This document shows positions 1 to 38,599 of a DNA stretch of 64,000 bases, in pieces. The position numbers were made by a program, and so were the translations under genes. Source of the stretch: Beaufortia kweichowensis (taxonomy: Eukaryota; Chordata; Actinopteri; Cypriniformes; Gastromyzontidae); contig CM032794.1 of the NCBI GenBank assembly GCA_019155185.1, positions 2,395,988 through 2,459,987 of the forward strand. The letters are read 5' to 3'. The notes under the pieces are model-generated. The model had not been told where the DNA came from and searched no databases. It worked only from the letters and a program-made list of their open reading frames with translations. Numbering within the stretch: position 1 is the first letter of the stretch; each line of letters begins with the position of its first letter.

Positions 1-96
1 TTTAACGCAAAACTCTCTAATAATGGAGGATTAGATGTCGCTAAAGCATTAAATCGAGTGTGATGAGGCTGATAAAAGGAGGTGTGACGCTCTTAC

Positions 97-180
97 CTGC
101 TCGTGTGAATTGTCGCAGGTGAAGTTGAACAGACAAAGTGAGAAGATCTCATCCTCTGACAGCTCATATCCGTCCATCAT
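97..180 (-). CDS. First coding exon of an unrecognised gene (partial)
   Basis: I do not recognise this gene. On the minus strand, two adjacent ATG codons (first base 180 or 177) open a 28-codon reading frame beginning MMDGYELSEDEIF and ending FTCDNSHEQ. It runs exactly to a consensus donor (CAG|GTAAGA), with the last exon base at 97, so it leaves in phase 0 and the rest of the gene lies beyond the left edge. The same frame stays open upstream to about 280 before an in-frame TGA, but has no earlier ATG, so that part is probably 5' UTR. The peptide is acidic and shows no domain in this short piece. In human, PPARGC1A lies on this side of DHX15 on the same strand, but this peptide does not resemble the PPARGC1A N-termini I know. 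That this is a coding exon rests on the donor, the open frame and the GC-rich promoter-like sequence beside it. Confidence 0.5.
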
Positions 181-189
181 TTGCGTCCA

Positions 190-380
190 CCTGCTCAAAT
201 ATGCACGAGATTTCTTCGGTAAACGCGTGTGATCGTTTCCCACGACGAGTCTCAGCCGGCTCGGTTCTGCGCGTCCTTGGGTTCACCAAACAGTGAGCGC
301 GCGCCACAGGCACCAGCAGTCACGTGCGCGCTTTAGTTTCTCAGAGCATCAGACTCTGTGTCGTTTGCATCTTGTGCTGT
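190..380 (-). promoter_or_regulatory. GC/CpG-rich promoter region of the leftmost gene
   Basis: This stretch is clearly richer in CG dinucleotides (cgacgag, gccggctcg, gcgcgcgcc, cacgtgcgcgc) than the AT-rich DNA on either side. It lies just upstream of the exon at 97-180 on the minus strand, as expected for a CpG-type promoter. No TATA box is evident. The exact transcription start cannot be placed from sequence alone. Confidence 0.4.
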
Positions 381-389
381 GATCTCTTG

Positions 390-3300
390 CATTTCAAGCT
401 TATGTTTTATAAGGTTAGATTGGGTTACGACGTTTAATAAGTAGAAATACATTGACAAATAAATAAAATAATGTGTTAAAATATTTTAGATTAAGAAATT
501 GACCACCTGTTGGAGCATAAGCGTCACATTAACATATGCAACAAACACTGTACATTGGATTTCTGTTAACAAAAAAGTTTTTTTACTTATTAGATATATG
601 ATTTGTATACTATGGCTTATAGCTTTCTGGACCACTGTCAAACTAACCCCATATAATTGAAATTAAAGCTGATTTTACTTGTCATATGAATATGTTAGAT
701 ACACAACATTGATATTATTCTATCATTCTTATTAGAATCCAGGCTGTGAGGTAAACTAAACCCTATTGGTTACACAATATGCCCCACTCTTACTTCCTGT
801 TTCAATCAAAATTACATCAATCCATCAAACAAAGCTGCACATTTCAAGGCACTTCTGTCAGTCTTTATATGTCACGATCCCAGATGTAGTTTCTGTATTG
901 GTTTTATCTTTATTTTTAATTAAGAGTACATTGTTGGTGAGTTAAGCATTCATTTTTAATCCAATTTACATCATTAAATGTGAAACATAACATTTACATT
1001 TAGGCATATAGCAGACACTTTTATCCAAAATGAGGAAACAATAAAGCGTTGTATCATAGGCACTAATAATACAAAAAGTGCTATAGCAAGTTATAAGATT
1101 TTACAAGGCTAGAAAGTACCTGTTGAGAGAGAGGAACGTTTTTTGTCTATTTATTCTTTTACAAACCCTTGTTTTTAGTTACCCATAAATACAGGAGACT
1201 GAAGAAACTTGGAATTAAAAGAATCATGTTCTAAAATCCCGCTGTGGTGTTTCATTTTTCTCTTCTTGAGGCTACTTTACATATCAAATATTCATTAATC
1301 AAATGTTTTAACAGATGTTAAGACTAATAAGGTTTATCTTAAAAGGAACAGTGTTTGTGAAGTGCTTTTGATTGTTTATAGATAGTTATCTGTTTACTTT
1401 AATTTTAAGAATCTGTAGGGAGCTCTTTCATTTGATTTTTCACTTTTCTTTGTGAACAATTGTAGATATTGCATGACGAAATACATTTAAAGCCAACATC
1501 AGTTTCTCAAATATTAAAAAGGAAGTGCTGCAAGCCAACAATACAGTTTTGTTTGTTCATCATCCATATAGTCCAGTCTCAAAATCTCAAAATCTTCATC
1601 TTAGTGTAGGTCAAATTAAAAAAGGGGTATTTAGTGAAAGGGTACATCAATGCATGGCACATCTTTACATCTCAATGTTAAAAGGATGCACATGCAAATA
1701 CGTAGAAATGCATATTCTGCAGGATCTTGGTATAGCTCTCATTTCTGACATTTTCAGTGATGCAGATGGTGGTAAATCTCCTGAAACTCTCTTTTAAGTG
1801 AGGTGAGATTAATTTCTCAAAGATTCCCCATTTGCAGTTTATTTCAAACAAGCAGGACATCCCCATCTCCCTGTAGGGCTAATATATCAACAGCAACCTT
1901 CCTACATGGCACAAGAACTCATCACAGGTAGGCTGCTGAGCTCCTGTCAGAGATGGCATGATCGAATTGTTCCATCGTCCTGTCACCAGAGGAGCCATTA
2001 CTTCAAATTAGCATACAAATTCAAACCAGGACAGATGGATTTGTCACATTCCGGTCGACATCTTCCTCTGAGATTGGCTTCGCTAACACTGCACGATGAA
2101 GATAAGACACCTGTCTCCGCTTCATTCAGGACAACGGCTGGAGGACGATGCGAAAAGGAGGGTAGTGAAATGTAGAGTTACCTAAAAACACAATTTGAGG
2201 TCTTGTGGGAGGTCCTGGAAGAAAGCAAAACATGATGACGTAGTGATAGGTATTAATTCGTGGTCATGATGTTTATAGGCACGTTTGGGTTTGAGGGCAA
2301 GTTCTGGAAGAAAAAAGGTTTGCCAATAATCAAACTGAATTGAAAAAGTGCTTTTTAATAATGGAAAAGCAAAAACGTGTAAATACGTCTATAACGTAAG
2401 TAAAGATGCGTTTGGATACATTCTGGAAACGGTTAAGTTCACTTTAAAGGGTGTATTGATTGATTCTGGCAACAATTCATGACATTAATAAATTATCAAT
2501 TATGTAAATGACTAAACCATGTATTATTTTTTTTAAAAGTAAGATGCAAAACAAAACTGCGGGTTTTGCTCATGCCACTGGCCAGTCTAATAAGAGACTA
2601 CTTAGAAAAATAATGATTTTCTTGGGTAATTATGCTGGGAAGATCAATTGGAAACACTCAGTATGACAAAACCCCTTTCCCCTCAAGATCAATTCCACAT
2701 CATTTCTAGATCAGCTCAAACTAATGTGTTTTCTATTGGCTTCGGCGGACCACGCTAATCTCTGGGACAATTTCACGCTTACATGTGTGCTTGTGAGTAG
2801 AAAACCATCTATTTAAAAACTTGGGGCTGAACACTACTTTCCCAACAGTCAGAAAAGATCAAAATAAACATGCTAATCTCTTACATCATTTGCATATGGA
2901 ACATGTGACTTCCTCTCTCTTCTGCTCGACTCCTCTAGTGTAATTCTGTTGAAACTTCAATCGGGGGCAAATGCTAACTTGAGGTCGCTTTTGAAGTTTT
3001 TGCATCTCTCTCACGTGTCACCTTGCAAATGACTCATCTCTTCTCCTCAACACGTATCCGTGCCGTATAATGCCATAGGTGACAAATGGATTTGGTCTTC
3101 ATCTACAACTAATGGATTAATATGGAAATAGAACAAAAAGTCCCCCTGGGTGCCGTGTTCTCTTATCAAAAGTGCAGCAAAAACACAACAATGAAACTTT
3201 TAAGTCTCAGGGCCAAGGGGAAAGACATTGCCATGGATTAATAAGACACTTCCTTTTGTATAAAACAGGTGAAACAAATATCTGTGCTCATTCTGAACAT

Positions 3301-5900
3301 TAGAAATGTGTACTGAACTGAGCCAAACGCTGAATTAATCTATTTTTCCACACTATGAGAAGAGATATCATTTCTTTAGCTGTCAGGAATGTTTGAGCTC
3401 CGAGTCATGCTTTCAGGCAAGAAATACTCAAACGCAATGATAAAATAACTTCGTCGAATATCCATTGCTTCAATGTAAATTGAAGTTTCTTTAGAAAACC
3501 ATACAGCCCAAAATGAAATTCTTCTGATATTGGGAAACACCTAGATGGCAATCTTCAAGGATCCTTTCATCTAATATGTCCAACTGCTCAGTTTCTGTTG
3601 GTTTCACGCTCCAGATAGCGCAGCAGACTGATATTTGGGGAACTGGCACACAGAATAAGGGTTAGAAAAGGCTACTAAATATTCCAACTGCATGCCTTAT
3701 AATGGAACCTCAAATGACAAATTGTGAGAAAAAAAAGTGAGAATAGACAAACTGGTTAAAATTAGTTACTAAAGACAAAATATCTGCTTTCATAGATAAT
3801 TCATCATATTCAAATGATTTAGCGGATGCACCTTTGGCAGCAGTTAGCCATCTATGACATTAAAATTATTAAAAAATAAATAAAATAACTAATTAACAAA
3901 AAATTACAGAAATTATGAGTAATGTGTTTATTTCTGTAAATTAAAGATTATACAATAGATTTTGAGATGCATTACACAAATGTTCATGTCTATACTGAAA
4001 TGAATTATCTTAAAAATACTTAAAGCTGGCTTCCAAAACATTGATTTCAACCTTTGACATGGTCTTACTCAGTCAAAATTAAAGATACCAAAGTTAAATT
4101 TTCACATTTTCACTTTACATTATGTAGAATGATTTTATGTACAAAAGAGTAAATCACAAAAATTGACTTTAGTTGGGGTTTTCACAGACTGGATCACATT
4201 TGTTCATATCCCCAGGTTCCCAATAATTTCCCATGTAGGTTTAGTTTTATGCTTTTTTAATTTTATAACTCCTTTTTGAATTTCTTGCCACCATTACCAT
4301 CACAAGCCACTATGATTTATGATGGGAGTGGTTTGTTTATGATGATGTGCATGGTTTGGCAAATATTAAAGCCAATCTCATCCGACCAGAAACCTGGCTT
4401 TAGTCTCCCAAATCTTCTGGCAAACTCTAGCCGAGATGTCGTGACATTTTTAACACAAGTTTATTCTTAGTAGTTTTCCGCTCTCCCAAAGAGCTGTGAC
4501 TGGTCCCGGGAAACAGTTTCTTCATGCACAGTCCATCCAATCGACTGCATACATGAACTGTAGCCCAGGACCAGTCAGTTTCCAGAGTCATCACCAGTCT
4601 TCTCTTCACGCGGCCATCCAGTTTTTGAGGACAGCCGCTCTAGGCAGATTTACAGCTGTGCCACACTTTCTTTTTCTAAGTTATTGATTTAAGTGTACTC
4701 CAAGGGATATTCAACGACTTAGAAGTCTTCTCGCATCCACCCACCGCCTTGTGCTTTTCAATTACTTTTTCACAGAGTTGCTCAAAGTGTTCTTTCTGCT
4801 GAAAGCTCTGCCACAACAATGACTCACCAGAAATTGGACTTTAGAGATAAAGCCTTATTTATACGACGGTTAAACGAACCCCTGCAAATGATCTCAAATA
4901 AACTGCATTTTCCAAAACCTGTTGGATGCACCAGTGATGCTTTAGATTTAAGAATCAAGAAACTATAATAAAACATGAATGTATAACATTTAGATTGCAT
5001 TTTGGGATCATAATGTATTTTAAAACCACTACATGAATATACTGCCTACAATAAGTATATAAGCTTTAAATATTATAGTTACCCGAAACTATTGAAATAA
5101 TTGTGAATTGAAATTAAATAAAATGCATCCCTAAATATTATTTGAAAAACTCAAACTAAACAAAAACTAGAAATGATGCCTTGGCAAAAAACTGAAATAG
5201 GTTTAGCAGCTGAGGCACTAAAATTATTAACTGAAAATAAATAAAACTAAATTAAAATAAATTGGTTGTATTTCTTAACATGTATGCTATCAATATGCAA
5301 AATTTATTGTATATGTAAATAAATTTATCTTTATTTACATATACAATTGTAATTGTTTATGTTACTTCTCTGTGTATAAAACTGTTTGTTAAACTTTTGA
5401 TAACAAAAATGTATTAGTAAATGCTAAAACTGGCATAAACTAACCCTGATATATGCTGTAGAAGTGTAGCTCATTGTTAGTCTAATGCATTAACCAACAT
5501 TAACAAATACAACCTTATTGTAAAATGTTATGAATAAATTAAACCTATATAGCGAAATTAAAAATAAATAAATAATAAAATGACACAGTTGCAAAAAAAC
5601 ATGAAAGTAAAAAAAAAGTTAAAATAAAAAAATTAATAAAACTACACTGAAGCTAAAAACAGAACTATAATAACTCTGCAACTAACAGGAAATTTTTATT
5701 GATCAGAAAATTTTAATTATATTCAGACTTAAACCAGGTGTTATTCAAAGCTTTTGAGTTAAAAACATAAAAATTTTGTCTTAGCTAATAAAGTATAATT
5801 GTATGGTGTAAATTTTCTTGTATGATTGACAAAATCATTCTTTAACAATTCAGTTCAGAAGTATGAAAAAGTTGCAGAACAAAATCAATATAAAACATTT
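390..5900. other. Intergenic region with no supported gene
   Basis: AT-rich DNA between the leftmost gene and the 3' end of DHX15. Short open frames on either strand have no recognisable product, splice context or conserved motif. About 5200-5650 is especially low in complexity, with runs of A/T and ATAAA-like units. A less AT-rich, non-repetitive block near 2640-3260 looks like a possible conserved non-coding segment. A short dispersed repeat tail is present near 994-1065. Confidence 0.6.
994..1065 (+). repeat. Short dispersed repeat tail (catttag..agca/tga..cttttatccaaa family)
   Basis: The core reads catttaggcatatagcag followed by acacttttatccaaaatgag. The same core recurs at about 35186-35255 (plus) and 37586-37625 (minus). 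This is a short motif I recognise as very common in teleost genomes; whether it is a SINE tail or another element cannot be decided here. Confidence 0.5.
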
Positions 5901-5914
5901 GAAATCAACCTATT

Positions 5915-5920
5915 TTTATT
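5915..5920 (-). terminator. DHX15: Probable poly(A) signal of DHX15
   Basis: AATAAA on the minus strand, about 0.4 kb downstream of the DHX15 stop codon, which gives a reasonable 3' UTR length. Several other AATAAA matches lie further left in AT-rich DNA, so this is the nearest plausible one, not a proven site. Confidence 0.45.
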
Positions 5921-6316
5921 GAAGTAAAAGCTTCTTTACAGAATGAACATGAAATGTTCTACTGAATAACAGCATTATTTCTCAACATCAATAAGGAATG
6001 TCAACATCCACATGAATGGCTCATGCAAAACCAGTTGATGATGGTATCCCCATAAACATTTGCTCCCAACCAATCCTTAGCGCCTGGTTACAATTTAACA
6101 ATTAACAACATTATCAAATGCAGAAACACGCGGAGCGGATGGGAGCAAATCCGTTATAAAAAAATAATTATATCTTGACGAAAACAAACCGAAGAAAACA
6201 GAAAAGAAAACGTACAGAATCCTAAAGATGATGAACAGGTGACAATGTACAACCTCAGAGCTCAAAGCAGCACTGCACAGCTCATACGTATATAGTCTTT
6301 ATACCACTGCTTCCAT

Positions 6317-23483
<17,167 letters not shown>

Positions 23484-23605
23484 CTCGTAATAGAAAGGTT
23501 AAGAATTAAAAGAAGAAAGAGTTTGGCCGGTTATTGCTAACGCTGCCACTGTGTTCTCCCGCTTTCATGCGCGGCTAAACGACAAGATGGCGACCGGAAG
23601 CACTT
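23484..23605 (-). promoter_or_regulatory. DHX15: DHX15 promoter region with YY1-like and ETS-like sites
   Basis: Directly upstream of the DHX15 start codon is the plus-strand string aagatggcgaccggaagc (about 23584-23601). It joins a YY1-type core (aagatggcg) to an ETS/GABP-type core (accggaagc), a layout typical of TATA-less housekeeping promoters. The surrounding 150 bp are GC-rich compared with the flanks. The roles of the sites are inferred from motifs only. Confidence 0.5.
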
Positions 23606-24139
23606 ACCTCATCACTGAGGAAAACACTGCGTGGAAACTGAACACGCCACACACTACTGCTTATGCCTAATACAGTTCTGGATTTATTTTGTACGCAAAA
23701 GTATTAAACAATACAGTATGTGTGCTGTAAATGATTATTATTATTATTTCTAGCGACAAGAAAAAGGTTGAAGTCTCCTCTATTAACCGGCTTTAGTGTT
23801 ATTTGATCCATTAACATAATCCTAAAATAATACACATATTATTATTAAGATATGCATTACATAATGTATCTCATCATTTTTACTATGAAAGTGTCTGAAT
23901 GTTTTCACTGAGTTATGTGGAGAAAAATATAATAATCCTGACAGAATATTTTATTGCAAAATGTAAAAAAAATCTATATTAAAAAATGTTTTTGAAATCA
24001 GTGAACCGCATTCGACAGGAAGCCCAGATTAAATGTCCCACCTGTGAGCACTTGGTGGTCAGGGGCAGTTAGTGACCCAGTCGTTTCCTGCTGGTCACAG
24101 GTCCAACTCTAGCCGTTTGGCTACAGCTAAAAGAGAACT

Positions 24140-24218
24140 CGTAGTCGGCAGGATTCGAACCCAATGGATTTCCCAATGGATTTCTAGTCCATCGCCTTAA
24201 CCACTCGGCCACGACTAC
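24140..24218 (-). pseudogene. Damaged tRNA-Ser(AGA) copy
   Basis: The acceptor stem, D-arm and anticodon arm (AGA in ggactagaaatcc) are identical to the intact neighbour at 24379-24460. The variable arm and the 5' half of the T-stem are replaced by a second copy of the adjoining aaatccattggg. The T-stem is left with TTGGG facing CCTGC, that is, a mismatch plus wobbles, and there is no proper long variable arm, the main identity element of tRNA-Ser. A TTTT terminator still follows. It is probably not a functional serine tRNA, though A and B boxes are largely kept so it might still be transcribed. Confidence 0.7.
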
Positions 24219-24378
24219 ATGTTCTTGAGTTATCCGCCCCGAGTTCAGAGGTCAAATATCTGACTTTGGTGGACATTTTAAACGAGCGCTGGTTAGGGCA
24301 CGCCGGTTGTTTCCTGTTGGTCAAAGGTTTGACTCTCTAGTCATTTGGCTATAACTAAAACACAACTAAAAATTAACT

Positions 24379-24460
24379 CGTAGTCGGCAGGATTCGAACC
24401 TGCGCGGGGAGACCCCAATGGATTTCTAGTCCATCGCCTTAACCACTCGGCCACGACTAC
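24379..24460 (-). tRNA. tRNA-Ser (anticodon AGA)
   Basis: An 82-nt tRNA on the minus strand: acceptor GTAGTCG paired with CGACTAC, D-arm with TGGCCGAGTGG, anticodon AGA in the loop ACTAGAAATCC, a long class II variable arm (gggGTCTCCCCGC), T-arm GGTTCGAATCC, discriminator G, and no intron. It closely matches the standard vertebrate tRNA-Ser(AGA). A TTTTT pol III terminator lies just beyond the 3' end (complement of 24367-24371). It is the intact member of a tandem pair that shares about 80 bp of 3' flank with the damaged copy. Confidence 0.95.
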
Positions 24461-25254
24461 ATGTTGCCGTGAGTTTCCAAAGCAGCCCATAAAAAAGCCT
24501 GGAATAAAAAGCATGTGGGATATTTGTACATGCTAAAATATAATATCTGATTCCTTTTTTGTCACGAAATAATTAACGTGTATACATTTGTGTGAGTTTA
24601 CAATTGACAAATTCTAAATGTTTAATGTTTGATATAATAGTCTCATTGCACATTTAACCCAAATGTAAATATTAATAATACCCATCATTATTATTTTTTA
24701 ATATTAAATAATTATTTATTTTTAAACTATGATTCAGAAAGCAGTAAATAAAGTTACTTTTACTCAAGTCTGAGAATGAAGTCCATCTGAATATGATTAT
24801 ATACTGCAATGAATCAGCTAGTGTAGAAGACAATCATTGCCATGGACACAGGTAATTACACAGCCTAGGCATAGCTAACAAGCTACATAATAGCAACTGG
24901 ATCATTGCTTGTGTCTGGAAATTGATGATGATGGGTAAGACAAAGTTAACATTAACAAGCCTTTGCAATGCTCTTTGTATAAATCTGAAATACAGGGCAT
25001 TTTTACTTCCGCTTTCACAGGCGATTAAATAAGAGTGTCATTTCATGTGAAATAGTCCTTTAAGAATGACATTTCGAAACAGAAGAATTGTCAAGTGTTC
25101 ACTTGTGAATGCCAGTTATCACAGTCCTTCATGTAAGCTGAATACTCAGTCTTTAAATCGACCTGGCATTTCACCTGACATCTATTTTAAGTCCCAGAAG
25201 ACCAACCAATCAATAATACAAAGTTTAATTACATGAGGACATTCTCCCAAACCG

Positions 25255-25309
25255 AGCACGGAGCTTGAGCTTTGCAATAATCACCAGAACAACATCCCAC
25301 ATACTTCAG
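25255..25309 (+). other. SOD3: Probable non-coding first exon of SOD3 (3' end)
   Basis: A consensus-like donor (acttcag|gtaatg) after 25309 pairs naturally with the acceptor at 25737-25738 (tttctttcag|gctct), 15 bases before the SOD3 start codon. A 5' UTR exon followed by a single coding exon is the usual SOD3 arrangement. The 5' limit of this exon is not visible, so the given start is only nominal. Confidence 0.45.
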
Positions 25310-25753
25310 GTAATGTGCATTTAACGTTTTGTTTTGTTTTTGTTGTTTTGTAGGTGATTTTGTTTCATAGATAGTTGGTTAAAATATTGGCTCAGTCTTG
25401 ACTAATCAGCAGTGTACATTTTGTGGTCCTCTCTTTTGGCTAAGAGTAACTGTGCAAAGTCCATGTAAAACATTTCTGTACGGATTACAAACAACTATTG
25501 GTTAATTTAGACTTTAAATTAAAACAGTAATACATTTTTTGTCTTGCATTTCACTTATGCAGCTATGTACAAACAATGACAAAAGCAATAAAGCAGTATT
25601 GTTTTATTTCATATAGTTGATTTATTTAGTATTCCCTTTAGGAAATGCAAGTAGAGGACAAATCATTAAGCATATTTGTATGTGCAATCATGTAAAAAAA
25701 CTGCTTTTAAAATAATTATGTTTTATTGTTTCTTTCAGGCTCTAAAGAACAAC

Positions 25754-26422
25754 ATGGAGCAAATCATACTGAACTTCTCTCTGATATTGCTGTCACTACA
25801 TATAATAAGCAGAGATTCTGATAATCCTGTTATTTCAAATGTCGAAGCTCCAAGGCCTGAAGTTATAGACTTCAACAACACAATCTACGCCACATGTAAG
25901 GTAACCCCTGTCCTAGATTTACCACCTGGCCAGCCAGAGATCTCTGGTCAAGTTCTCTTCAAGCAGGTCTTTCCCAACGGCACATTAAAAGTGATCGTCA
26001 ATCTCCAAGGTTTGCCTGACGTTGATGAGCAAGTCCGTGCCATCCACATCCATCAGTACGGTGATCTCAGTCAAGGCTGCGTCAGTGCCGGTCCTCATTA
26101 CAATCCACAGGGTGTTGACCATCCAGGTCATCCTGGAGATATGGGAAACTTCATTTCCATGCAAGGAATTATACGGCAGATTCTGAAGCTCCCAGAAGCC
26201 ACGCTGTTTGGAGGTCAATCCATACTGGGACGTGCTGTGGTGGTTCATCAAAAGGAGGATGATCTGGGAATGGGGTCAGATGAGGAAAGTAAACGTAGTG
26301 GGAATGCTGGGAAAAGAATTGCTGGATGTGTTGTAGGTATTAGCTCACCACGTTTGTGGGAGACGACGGCAAAGCACTTTCAGGAGGTGGTGGAGGAGAA
26401 AACTGCTGAAAGCACAAGATGA
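25754..26422 (+). CDS. SOD3: SOD3, extracellular Cu/Zn superoxide dismutase
   Basis: A 222-aa secreted enzyme converting superoxide to H2O2 and O2. The ATG at 25754 is chosen because a strong acceptor ends at 25738 and because MEQIILNFSLILLSLHIIS is a good signal peptide; the open frame upstream to 25676 would be intronic. Copper/zinc ligands are all present: H98 and H100 (IHIHQYGD), H115 (GPHYNP), H123, H126 and D129 (DHPGHPGDMGN), and H165 (VVVHQKEDD). The intrasubunit disulfide pair is C109/C192, and the active-site arginine is R188 (KRIAGC). N-glycosylation sequons lie at N41 and N75. Unlike mammalian SOD3, the C-terminus (after GISSPRLWETT) is acidic and short, with no Arg/Lys heparin-binding cluster and no C-terminal cysteine, so it probably does not bind matrix in the mammalian way. 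It is the only plus-strand protein gene in the window. Confidence 0.95.
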   Translation: MEQIILNFSLILLSLHIISRDSDNPVISNVEAPRPEVIDFNNTIYATCKVTPVLDLPPGQPEISGQVLFKQVFPNGTLKVIVNLQGLPDVDEQVRAIHIHQYGDLSQGCVSAGPHYNPQGVDHPGHPGDMGNFISMQGIIRQILKLPEATLFGGQSILGRAVVVHQKEDDLGMGSDEESKRSGNAGKRIAGCVVGISSPRLWETTAKHFQEVVEEKTAESTR

Positions 26423-26579
26423 GAGCAGAGAGGAGGTGGGGAATGTGATGGAGAGGGCAAACGTAAGAAATGATTTGTGTGTCCTCAAATTAAACCTGAT
26501 GATTTAGGAATCATTAAAATGGATGAGAGTAATTTGCCTGTGTTTATATTTTATGAAATGTCTTACATAGGTATAAAAT

Positions 26580-26585
26580 AATAAA
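26580..26585 (+). terminator. SOD3: Probable poly(A) signal of SOD3
   Basis: AATAAA about 160 bp after the SOD3 stop. A second match lies near 26739. Either would give a short 3' UTR. Confidence 0.4.
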
Positions 26586-26599
26586 AAGTGCATTTAAAC

Positions 26600-29180
26600 T
26601 ACCTATTTTTATTTCCAATTTCCATATTATAATTTGTTCTCCTGCACAGTTATTTAGTGAAAAATCATGATCAGTCAAATACTGTGACTATTTATATGAA
26701 ATGTGTATAATGATAAAGGCATCCTGGGCTTTTCATAAATAAATACTTTGTTTATCTTTTTTTAAATGTCTAACATTTAAAATGTTGATATATTAGTTGT
26801 TATGGTATGTTATTGTATATAATTGATTTTCAAATTATTTATCATTAATAAATCTCTCAGAACAAAACCTCAAAGCATTGCATAATTATCTTTTACAAGA
26901 CTAAAAGGTTTTCACATGTTGGGCAAAATATTGTTATGAAATGTGACATTTCTATAAAACTTTGATTTTAATACTTTATAATTGTATCTCATCAAAGTAT
27001 TTTTTGTTTTTGTTTGTATTTTACTAAGAACATCTTAGCATGTACAATTACAATTACACGTTCATTTTATCAATACCCATTTGCCTTCACCATGTTGCTT
27101 TAATTGACACACAACTTGAAAACCTTAAACTTTCAATTGCGATTTGAGGCAAGTATGACACTTTTATAGTAACGTTAAAGTGCGCTCAACTCGTGTATGG
27201 ATCATTCCCATCATGACTTGAATTACTTCAATTCAATTGTAAATTTATTTATTCTGTTTCTTACCATTACAATATCATCTTAAGAAAATACAATATAATG
27301 TAAATAATATTCCAAAAAATGCATAACACTTGATTGACATGACTTTATGATATATAAACGTATTCGAAAAGCAGAATGTCAAAATGTTGTTCAGAAGTTC
27401 AGTTTCATGATTTATGTGCCGTATCTGAACAACGATCACAGACAGACTGCTTCAATTCCCAAGGCATAAACAAATCAAACAGAATATAAATAAACAAAGG
27501 CATAAAAGGCAATGTTCCATGTGTTCCTCTTAAGGTATATTTAGGACATTGCTGTTAAAGGGAGAACAACAGGATTAATTGGATGCAATGAATAACTTTC
27601 AGATGGAAGATCTGATGTGTAGAGTAATCGTTTGTTGAGATTGGCTGGCGGGTAAGTGAGCAGATATGAATTAAGGATTAGTCCTATGCTTTAACTAACA
27701 ATGCATAATAATCAGGATTGCATATTGATCAGTGTACATGATTTGACACATATTTTTAAAAGTCCTATCTTTAAGGATTAAATGAGTGCACATTTAAATG
27801 TTATAATTATTCACAAGCAGAAACTGAGCTGCTCAAAATGCACGTGCTCCTTGTAAAATAAATCCCATTAGATTTCCTACAACCGCCCTCTCACCTAGTT
27901 CAGCACATACTTTATGTCTCTCAATGAATAATTCAACAGTATACGTGTGCAACCTTCTGCACAAATGCCGCGTTTCTTGTCTAATAAGACCAAAGAGCAA
28001 GAAAAAGCAGCTGGAGAATAGAATGAGTAGCAGCGGCGGTGCAGAGGCTGACGGGAGGCAGACACGAGTGAATCAGTGTCACATCAAAGTTCTGATTTTA
28101 CCCCAGTTAAGAAGTTTCACTACGGTAGAGTGAAAGGTAGTCAGTTTGTGGCAGTCAGGAGGCTTTGCTTGTGACGGGCGAAGACTGAAGTGACGGTATG
28201 ATGACAGCAGCCTGACACAAACATGAAACATAAAGAGTTGCAGATCGCCTCCTACTTCATGAACTCATGGTTGCACTCCTGTTACACATACTGTAGGATT
28301 ATAATGAAAATCAAATCCTCAAATAGTAGTATGTAGTTTATACTCCCGTCATCATTGTTGAGCTCGTAAACGTTTAAGACGGATAACCTCACCGTGCAGT
28401 CTGTTAGCCTCATGACTCCATCAGCATCCCATCTGTTTCCCAAAAGTCACTCCTTCATTGCTAATGCCTCTCTGGCACCATGCCGCCCAACGTGCTCGTA
28501 TGTGGCTATTACTAAGTGAGATAAAAGAGAAAAAGCTTGCCTTCTGCAGAACAAGCAGTTCAGAAGTTTGTTTTTTGATATTTTATTTGCACTAAAGAGC
28601 CAGCTGCCAGCTGAGTCCACTCGGAGAGGTGCGAGTATGCCACATCTTTTGAACAAGTATGCATGTGCATGAATGTAAATGAATTTGAAGAAGGACAAAT
28701 CTATGCATGTCTCAGGTCACTGTGATTCTTCATTGGCCTTTTGGGAAAATCTACTAAAATCTACTAGAAATTTATCAAAATTAAAATAACGAAAACTAGA
28801 TATAAAGAAATTAGATGTAATACATGTACATGATAGAGGGGTTTATTCGCTTAAATATTGAATAATCTGTTTTTTAGTTTATAAATGCATTGAGTTTGTA
28901 TGTGATTGATCTAATCAACAGATTAAATGAAAGTAAATTAATTTCTTATAAAAGAAACTTGTATAGGCGACACTTTGACTTTGACATCCGTCTGCCACTT
29001 TTGTGCCATTCTGAATTGTGAAGTTGGAGATGCATCTTTATTTGCTCCACCATCAGGTGGCCATTCTTGACCTCTTCTTCAGTCGGGCCTCCCACCATGA
29101 CCTGACTGGGACATGTCTCTTTGCATACCTCTGGCTTTTCCACTTCAGTCCTGACCTTCTCATTAGTCTGTCTCACAATT
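26600..29180. other. Intergenic region between SOD3 and CCDC149 (converging 3' ends)
   Basis: No supported gene. The right part is presumably CCDC149 3' UTR. A minus-strand frame at 28946-29176 has no ATG and directly follows the CCDC149 stop in another frame, so it is not called. Confidence 0.5.
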
Positions 29181-29188
29181 TGTGTCCC

Positions 29189-38515
<9,327 letters not shown>

Positions 38516-38599
38516 TTCTTTGATGTCTTCTTCTAGTAAAAACTGGCGAACATGTAGCAGGCGATGACAAACCTGCTTCCCCTTTAGTCTGCAGGTCGA

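Noticed and set aside
97..180. Identification of the left exon as PPARGC1A
   Set aside because: Position and strand would fit, but the peptide does not resemble the PPARGC1A N-termini I know.
25676..25753. A longer SOD3 N-terminus starting at 25676
   Set aside because: A strong acceptor (tttctttcag) lies at 25729-25738, and the ATG at 25754 gives a proper signal peptide; the upstream codons are intronic.
28946..29176. 76-codon minus-strand frame beyond the CCDC149 stop
   Set aside because: It has no ATG (first codon GTG), follows the stop in another frame, and no acceptor clearly serves it; treated as 3' UTR.
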